Shown here piece by piece: positions 7,153 to 11,513 of a DNA stretch of 11,513 nucleotides. Position 1 is the first letter of the stretch; every line of letters starts with the position of its first letter. The translations under genes were made by a program, and so were the position numbers. Below the pieces are notes generated by a model that saw nothing but the letters and a program-made list of their open reading frames with translations, made no database searches and was not told where the DNA came from. The stretch covers positions 1 through 11,513 of the forward strand of contig JBOHRF010000150.1 of the NCBI GenBank assembly GCA_050732575.1. Direction: 5' to 3'. Origin of the DNA: JBBDWZ01 sp050732575 (GTDB lineage Bacteria > Gemmatimonadota > Gemmatimonadetes > Longimicrobiales > RSA9).

Positions 7153-7974
7153 TCAGCGCAACGCGATGAGCCGTGAATGACGCAACTTGCCGTGCACGGT
7201 CCACTCGATGAAGGCGACTTCGACGACCATCTGGGGCCTCACCCAGTGAGCGCGTACGCGGGGCAGTCCGGAGGCCCGGGTGAAGGGAGACTTGGGGATT
7301 TCCAGCGCATCGAGTTGTGCGCGCAGCGCGAGCAGCATTTGCGTGTCGAAGCCGGTGCCAACTTTGCCGGCAAAGACAAAGTCATCATTCTCGAAGTAGC
7401 CAACCAGCAGCGCACCCAGGCCAACGCGTCCGCCCTGCGGATCGGTGAAGCCACCGACCACGAACTCCTGAATGGCCTCACACTTCATCTTCAGCCAGTG
7501 TTTGGAGCGCCGATGTTCGTAAGGCGCAGCGCGTCGTTTGGCCATGACGCCTTCCCAGCCTTCAGCGCAGGCGAACTCCCAGGGTTTGTCGTGGTTGAGC
7601 GTGGGCACGCGATGCAGCGGCGGCAGCAATGGCAGCTCGCGCAGGAGCTCCAGGCGAGCATCGAGTGGCTGTGTGGTGACAGCGCGAGCGTCCAGCCACA
7701 AGATGTCGAAGACGTGGTAGGCAACGCCCGCGCTCCAGGTGACTTCGCCATCCAGGATCAGCTCGTGAGCAGGGAGATGCGCGACGGCTGTGGCGATGGT
7801 GGGCAGGTTTTGCGGCAAGCGATTGCGTGAGAACAGGCGCACTTCGGGTCCGCTCTTGTAGGTCAGCAGGCGGATGCCATCCAGCTTGCGCTCGAAGATC
7901 CAGTCCGCGCCCGTGAACCGCTCCTGTGTGAGTGTGGCGGCCATGGGCTCCAGCCACTCCGGCATCGTGGTCAT
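7153..7974 (-). CDS. ATP-dependent DNA ligase, LigD ligase-domain type
   Basis: Seals DNA nicks or ends through a lysine-AMP intermediate. The 273-residue product has the nucleotidyltransferase motifs in order: motif I ERKLDGIR with catalytic Lys30, Ia SRN (49-51), III LDGEV (74-78), IIIa YHVFDILWLD (86-95), IV EGVMAKR (141-147) and V WLKMKC (160-165, Lys162 and Lys164). The OB-fold half includes FAGKVGTGFD (201-210) and EVAFIEWTVHGKLRH (252-266), the pattern of the LigD ligase domain. It has no polymerase or phosphoesterase module, unlike full LigD. The protein stops at RLIALR, a few residues short of the usual LRxDK end of motif VI, so its adenylation step may be altered. ATG 7972-7974 is used, with no strong ribosome site. 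It is divergent from the LigC-like gene; no Ku gene is nearby. Confidence 0.9.
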   Translation of the reverse strand: MTTMPEWLEPMAATLTQERFTGADWIFERKLDGIRLLTYKSGPEVRLFSRNRLPQNLPTIATAVAHLPAHELILDGEVTWSAGVAYHVFDILWLDARAVTTQPLDARLELLRELPLLPPLHRVPTLNHDKPWEFACAEGWEGVMAKRRAAPYEHRRSKHWLKMKCEAIQEFVVGGFTDPQGGRVGLGALLVGYFENDDFVFAGKVGTGFDTQMLLALRAQLDALEIPKSPFTRASGLPRVRAHWVRPQMVVEVAFIEWTVHGKLRHSRLIALR

Positions 7975-8105
7975 GTTTCAGGTGCCAACGGGAAGCCTCG
8001 CCGGGTGTGGGGCATTACCTTTCTCAACGGCAACCTCTGCAGGGTGCACGCGAGCGTTGCGGTGTGCTCATTGGGAACGGCCCAACCTAGGAGAAAAAGC
8101 GCCGC
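7975..8105. promoter_or_regulatory. Divergent promoter region between the two ligase genes
   Basis: These 131 bases separate two outward-reading ligase genes and must hold both promoters unless transcription enters from elsewhere. A 5-bp inverted repeat, TTGGG (8071-8075) and CCCAA (8081-8085), lies just before the ligC ribosome site. I see no strong -35/-10 pair in either direction. Confidence 0.4.
8089..8093 (+). promoter_or_regulatory. Ribosome binding site of the LigC-like gene
   Basis: AGGAG lies 12 bases before TTG 8106 and 27 before GTG 8121. The spacing is long for the TTG and too long for the GTG, so the TTG start is preferred. Confidence 0.5.
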
Positions 8106-9215
8106 TTGTCAGCAGATCCCGTGAACGGAGCCGACTCATTTCCCATTACACCGCCGGTCGAGCCCATGCTGGCCAAACTGGCCGACGGCTTACCGGAATC
8201 CGGTGACTACCTGTTCGAGCCGAAGTGGGATGGCTTTCGCGCGCTTGTATTTCGGGGCGCGCGCGCTGTGTACATCCAGAGCCGCGACCTGAAGCCGCTC
8301 GATCGCTATTTCCCGGAGGTGCACGATGTTCTGCTCGAGCAGCTGCCACCGGGTTGTGTGATCGATGGTGAGATTGTGATCACGTCAGCGCAGGGACTCG
8401 ACTTCGATGCGTTACAGTTGCGATTGCATCCCGCAGCTTCGCGCGTGGCGAAGCTAGCGCAGGAGACGCCGGCATCGTTCGTGGGGTTCGATCTTCTGGC
8501 CATCGATAGCCAGGATTTCAGATGGGCAGCGCAAGCCGAGCGCCGTTTACAGTTGGAACAGTTGTTCGCGCGTGTTGGCCCGCCCGTATACCTGACACCC
8601 ATGACCAGAGATCGTGGACTGGCTGCGCAGTGGCTGGATGAATTCGAAGGTGCCGGCCTGGACGGTGTAATTGCCAAACCGGTGGCGGGTACGTATCAGC
8701 CCGGCAAGCGCGCCATGATCAAGGTGAAGCACGCGCGCACGGCCGATTGTGTGGTGGCCGGGTTCCGCTGGTACAAGCGCGAACAAAATGCCATTGGCTC
8801 GCTGCTGCTCGGCCTGTATGACGAGCGCGGCTCATTGCAGCACGTGGGCGTCACTTCATCGTTCACGCTGGCCTTGCGCAAGCAATTGGTTTCGGAGTTG
8901 GCGCCGCTGCGCGAGCATGCGTTGGATGGTCATCCCTGGCGTGAATGGGCACAGTTCGATGCCGGCGAACCGCGGCGCATGCCCGGGATGCAGAGCCGCT
9001 GGAGCACGGGCAAGGACATGTCCTGGGAGCCGCTCCGCATCGAGCGCGTATGTGAGGTGAAGTACGATCACCTGCAAGGCAGTCGTTTCCGCCACGCCGC
9101 AACGTTCCTGCGCTGGCGCCCCGACAAACGGCCCAAAGATTGTCGTTACGACCAGCTGGAAGTCACCGTGCCCTACCAGCTCGACAAGGTGTTTTCCTCC
9201 GTTTCCCACGAGTAG
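8106..9215 (+). CDS. ligC: ATP-dependent DNA ligase, LigC type
   Basis: Stand-alone ATP-dependent ligase resembling mycobacterial and streptomycete LigC, a family linked to repair and end-joining. The 369-residue product contains motif I EPKWDGFR with catalytic Lys40, Ia QSRD (58-61), III IDGEI (86-90), IIIa FVGFDLLAID (125-134), IV LDGVIAKP (185-192) and V MIKVKH (204-209, Lys206 and Lys208). The OB domain ends with RHAATFLRWRPDK (329-341) followed by CRYDQLE, the LigC signature. Unlike the divergent LigD-like ligase, motif VI is complete. The start is taken as TTG 8106 behind AGGAG; GTG 8121 would shorten it by five residues without touching a domain. The stop is TAG 9213-9215, only 7 bases before the left arm of the inverted repeat. 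The symbol follows family resemblance, not proven orthology. Confidence 0.92.
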   Translation: MSADPVNGADSFPITPPVEPMLAKLADGLPESGDYLFEPKWDGFRALVFRGARAVYIQSRDLKPLDRYFPEVHDVLLEQLPPGCVIDGEIVITSAQGLDFDALQLRLHPAASRVAKLAQETPASFVGFDLLAIDSQDFRWAAQAERRLQLEQLFARVGPPVYLTPMTRDRGLAAQWLDEFEGAGLDGVIAKPVAGTYQPGKRAMIKVKHARTADCVVAGFRWYKREQNAIGSLLLGLYDERGSLQHVGVTSSFTLALRKQLVSELAPLREHALDGHPWREWAQFDAGEPRRMPGMQSRWSTGKDMSWEPLRIERVCEVKYDHLQGSRFRHAATFLRWRPDKRPKDCRYDQLEVTVPYQLDKVFSSVSHE

Positions 9216-9222
9216 CGCGACG

Positions 9223-9366
9223 GCGGACGACAGTTGCTTTCTTTCATTTGGCCGGTGCAGCTATGAACTTGTCCCGGGCAACCTTGTAACTGCGGCCAGG
9301 AAGTGGGCAAAACCAAAGTTCCGACGTCGGATTCTGTCAAAAGGTAAGAAAGCAACTGTCGTCCGC
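9223..9366. repeat. 144-bp element with 21-bp perfect inverted repeats
   Basis: The arm at 9223-9243 (begins GCGGACGACAG) is the exact reverse complement of the arm at 9346-9366 (ends CTGTCGTCCGC), enclosing 102 bases. Inside are a weaker nested pairing (GGCC...GCAG near 9250-9260 with CTGCGGCC at 9289-9296), the palindrome CCGACGTCGG (9321-9330) and an 8-codon open frame (9263-9289). No T-run follows either arm, so a simple terminator is unlikely. It ends 14 bases before the exporter start. An invertible segment, a MITE and a structured mRNA leader are all possible. No target-site duplication is obvious. Confidence 0.85.
9312..9340 (-). promoter_or_regulatory. Promoter-like sequence inside the inverted repeat, facing away from the exporter
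   Basis: On the minus strand, a perfect TTGACA (9340-9335) is followed after 17 bases by TTTGGT (9317-9312), a poor -10 matching 3 of 6 bases. As it stands, it points back towards ligC. If the segment between the arms flipped, it would point at the exporter gene. Confidence 0.25.
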
Positions 9367-9380
9367 AGAAAGCGAGGCGC

Positions 9381-10955
9381 TTGAAAAAGGCGGGACGTAA
9401 GGAATGGATTGGGCTGGCCGTGATCGCGCTGCCCTGTCTGCTCTACTCCATGGATCTCACGGTTCTGCATCTTGCGGTGCCGCACATGAGCGCGGCGCTG
9501 GAGCCGAGCAGTGCACAGTTGCTCTGGATTATCGACATCTACGGATTCCTGGTGGCGGGCTCGCTTATCACGATGGGTACACTGGGCGATCGCATCGGCC
9601 GGCGCCGTTTGCTCATGATCGGTGCGGCCGCATTCGGCATCGCGTCCGTGTTGGCCGCTTTCTCTACCAGCGCAGAGACGCTCATTGCCACGCGCGCACT
9701 GCTGGGCATAGCCGGCGCCACGGTAGCACCGTCCACGCTGTCCTTGATCCGCAACATGTTCCACGATCCACATCAACGCACGGTTGCCATCAGCATCTGG
9801 GTCACGAGTTTTTCCATCGGTGGCGCCATTGGCCCGCTGATCGGTGGTGTGTTGCTGGAATTCTTCTGGTGGGGCTCCGTGTTTCTGATCAGCGTACCCG
9901 TGATGTTGTTGTTGCTGGTGTTTGGACCCGTGCTGTTGCCGGAATACCGCGATCCCAATGCCGGGCGTCTGGACCTTTTCAGCGCGGCGCTCTCACTGGT
10001 AGCCATCCTGGCCGTGATCTTCGGCCTCAAACAGATCGCGCAGGAGGGTCTCCATGTTTTGCCGGTGATGTTCATTGCCGCCGGAATTACCCTGGCCCTG
10101 CTATTCGTGCGCAGGCAGTTGACGCTGGCGGATCCATTGATCGATTTGGGTTTGTTTCGCATGCCCGCCTTCAGCGCGTCACTGGCTACCTACGGGCTGT
10201 CCATATTGGTTCTGTTCGGCGGATTCCTTTTCCTGCCCCAATATCTGCAACTGGTGGTCGGGCTATCACCCTTCGATGCCGGACTGTGGACGTTGCCCTG
10301 GGCGCTGGCCTTCGTGGTCGGTTCGATGGTCACGCCGCCCCTGGTCAAACAAATCCGACCTGCATTCGTGATGACCTGCGGTCTTATCATTGCTGCCATT
10401 GGCTTTGCCATGTTCGCCACCATCGACTCAGCCACCAGCTTTGTCTTTTTCGCGACCGCCTCATTCGCATTTTCGGTGGGCATGGCGCCCGTGTTCACGT
10501 TGACCACGGACCTGATCATAGGATCGGCACCGCCCGAGCGCGCGGGAGCGGCCTCGGCCATCTCGGAAACCAGTGCCGAGTTTGGGGGCGCGCTCGGCAT
10601 TGCGCTCTTCGGCAGCATCGGCGTGGCCGTCTATCGCACTATGTTGGATGGAGCGCTTCCGGATGGCCTCACGCTGAACGCGGCAGAGGCTGCGCGCGCT
10701 ACGCTGCCCGGCGCATTGGATGCGGCGGGTCAACTGAGCGGTCAGGCGGCTCAGGAATTGGCCAATGCAGCGCGCAGCGCGTTCATGCAGGGACTGCGTT
10801 TGTGCGCCACCATCAGTGTCGCGGGCTCGGCGGGCCTCGCCATCTTTACCGCGACTGTGCTCCGACACGTGAAGCCGGCCTTTGCACAAGCCCAACAGAG
10901 CGCGCAGAGCTCCCAGCCGGAAAGCGTTTTCCCGTCGGGGTCGATCAGCTCCTAA
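9381..10955 (+). CDS. MFS multidrug exporter, DHA2 (14-TM, QacA/SmvA-like) family
   Basis: Inner-membrane proton antiporter of 524 residues, expected to export cationic or other toxic compounds. The first membrane helix carries the DHA2-type acidic residue in SMDLTVLHLAVP (Asp25). WIIDIYGFLVAGSLITMGTL (49-68) leads into motif A, GDRIGRRR (69-76), and motif C is GGAIGPLIGGVLLEFFWWGS (147-166). Hydrophobic helices continue to about residue 490, consistent with 14 segments, and the tail is hydrophilic and Ser/Gln-rich. The start is TTG 9381, giving a basic N-terminus (MKKAGRKEW) before TM1, but its ribosome site (GAGG, 3 bases away) is poor; GTG 9420 is an alternative. No TetR or MarR regulator is adjacent. 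The gene lies directly behind the inverted-repeat element, the most likely place for its control. The substrate is not predictable. Confidence 0.95.
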   Translation: MKKAGRKEWIGLAVIALPCLLYSMDLTVLHLAVPHMSAALEPSSAQLLWIIDIYGFLVAGSLITMGTLGDRIGRRRLLMIGAAAFGIASVLAAFSTSAETLIATRALLGIAGATVAPSTLSLIRNMFHDPHQRTVAISIWVTSFSIGGAIGPLIGGVLLEFFWWGSVFLISVPVMLLLLVFGPVLLPEYRDPNAGRLDLFSAALSLVAILAVIFGLKQIAQEGLHVLPVMFIAAGITLALLFVRRQLTLADPLIDLGLFRMPAFSASLATYGLSILVLFGGFLFLPQYLQLVVGLSPFDAGLWTLPWALAFVVGSMVTPPLVKQIRPAFVMTCGLIIAAIGFAMFATIDSATSFVFFATASFAFSVGMAPVFTLTTDLIIGSAPPERAGAASAISETSAEFGGALGIALFGSIGVAVYRTMLDGALPDGLTLNAAEAARATLPGALDAAGQLSGQAAQELANAARSAFMQGLRLCATISVAGSAGLAIFTATVLRHVKPAFAQAQQSAQSSQPESVFPSGSISS

Positions 10956-11423
10956 ACGACGCTGCTCCGCCGGGGCGCGTTGCAGATTCGAGGGATCACG
11001 GGGCTGCCAACGAACCGGCCAGCATTGAACCCGCCTTCATTCAGCGGCCGACCGGGCGGCATTACGCAAGGGAAACGGCCTTCATGCCGTTGGGTATCGG
11101 GAACATCATACAATTGAGGGCTAACAAAAAGACAGTTGGACTCGTTGGCGCATTTCAGCAAACGGTTCCACCGTGCTCGTCGCTCTCGCAACTCAAGGCC
11201 ACGCAATAAACCAGCGAGCCTGCTCACTGAATGCAGCGATCTACCTACACTACGTTGTCAGTTCTCAGTCGCGAGCGACTATAGAAGTCGGCAAGCCGTT
11301 GTTCCAAAGGATCAGTTTCAATGACAACTTCCTTATGATCGCCATTCGGAGCAAATCGCGTACACGCGCGCGAGTACGACAGCGACTGCTAAGTCCTCTA
11401 GCTCGAAAGTTCGGTGACGTATT
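10956..11423. other. 468-bp region without a recognisable gene
   Basis: The short open frames here have no family features and look accidental. I see a 6-bp hairpin AACGGC/GCCGTT (11074-11091, loop 6) that might mark the end of the exporter transcript but lacks a U-tract. There is also a palindrome AGTCGC-GA-GCGACT (11267-11280) and an inverted repeat CGTAC/GTACG (11359-11378). Parts look more AT-rich than the flanking genes. The right end should contain the boundary of the IS630-like element, but its terminal repeat cannot be fixed without the other end. Confidence 0.5.
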
Positions 11424-11513
11424 TCATGCGGCCGGCTGGAGGGCCAGCTTGGCCAGCAGCTTGGACAGGTCATCACGCGTGAACTTCCAGTCGAACGGTT
11501 TCGCGTTTTGCTG
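11424..11513 (-). CDS. 3' end of a probable IS630-family transposase (partial)
   Basis: The minus strand is open from the right edge to a TGA at 11426-11424, giving 29 residues that include NAKPFDWKFTRDDLSKLL. An N-x-KPF-x-W-x-[FY]-T pattern followed by a short amphipathic helix is characteristic of the C-terminus of IS630-family transposases. These are DDE enzymes that insert at TA. The catalytic residues lie outside the window, so whether the copy is intact cannot be judged. With so few residues, the family call is based on pattern memory and is moderately secure. Confidence 0.6.
   Translation of the reverse strand, partial: QQNAKPFDWKFTRDDLSKLLAKLALQPAA

Noticed and set aside
9216..9380. 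Intrinsic terminator between ligC and the exporter
   Set aside because: The stem is long, but the loop is about 100 bases and no T-run follows in either direction.
9404..11209. 601-codon open frame on the plus strand overlapping the exporter gene
   Set aside because: It runs one frame off the MFS gene, has no coherent domain, and is rich in His, Arg and Gly, as expected from a shifted GC-rich gene. The MFS frame has clear helices and motifs A and C.
11136..11324. 62-codon plus-strand frame and a 91-codon minus-strand frame (10952-11227) in the tail
   Set aside because: No recognisable motif, no convincing ribosome site and odd composition. The minus-strand frame also runs over the exporter stop.

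Overview
The window looks like chromosomal DNA from a high-GC Gram-negative bacterium, most probably Gemmatimonadota. This is inferred from three things. It has a SusC/SusD outer-membrane pair of the Bacteroidota/Gemmatimonadota type in GC-rich DNA. It has a BlaI/M56 sensor pair whose peptidase carries TonB-plug-like modules. It has stand-alone ATP-dependent ligases of the LigD/LigC type. No 16S rRNA or other marker is present, so the assignment is tentative.

Left half (1-7130, all minus strand). A short blaI-like repressor gene (ATG 7064) and a BlaR1-type M56 metallopeptidase gene (ATG 6690) overlap as TGATG and form one operon. A good promoter (7100-7128) and a perfect 16-bp palindrome (7082-7097) at the expected transcription start precede it. 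Downstream on the same strand, after a 336-bp gap holding several inverted repeats, come susC (GTG 4431) and susD (ATG 1483), again overlapping as TGATG. A further gene may begin at the left edge (ATG at position 3). The C-terminal half of the M56 protein has a carboxypeptidase-regulatory-like domain and two segments resembling the plug of the neighbouring SusC. This suggests, but does not prove, a link between the sensor and TonB-dependent transport.

Middle (7153-9215). Two ATP-dependent DNA ligases are transcribed divergently from a 131-bp spacer. One is a small LigD-like ligase on the minus strand that ends just short of the usual end of motif VI. The other is a LigC-like ligase on the plus strand. 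No Ku or polymerase gene is in the window.

Right part (9216-11513). Between ligC and a 14-TM DHA2-type MFS exporter gene lies a 144-bp structure: 21-bp perfect inverted repeats around a 102-bp spacer, ending 14 bp before the exporter start. It could be an invertible promoter, a MITE or a structured leader. After the exporter comes about 470 bp without a recognisable gene, then the 3' end of a probable IS630-family transposase running off the right edge.

The most promising observations are the M56-plug fusion encoded upstream of susCD and the 144-bp inverted-repeat element in front of the exporter.
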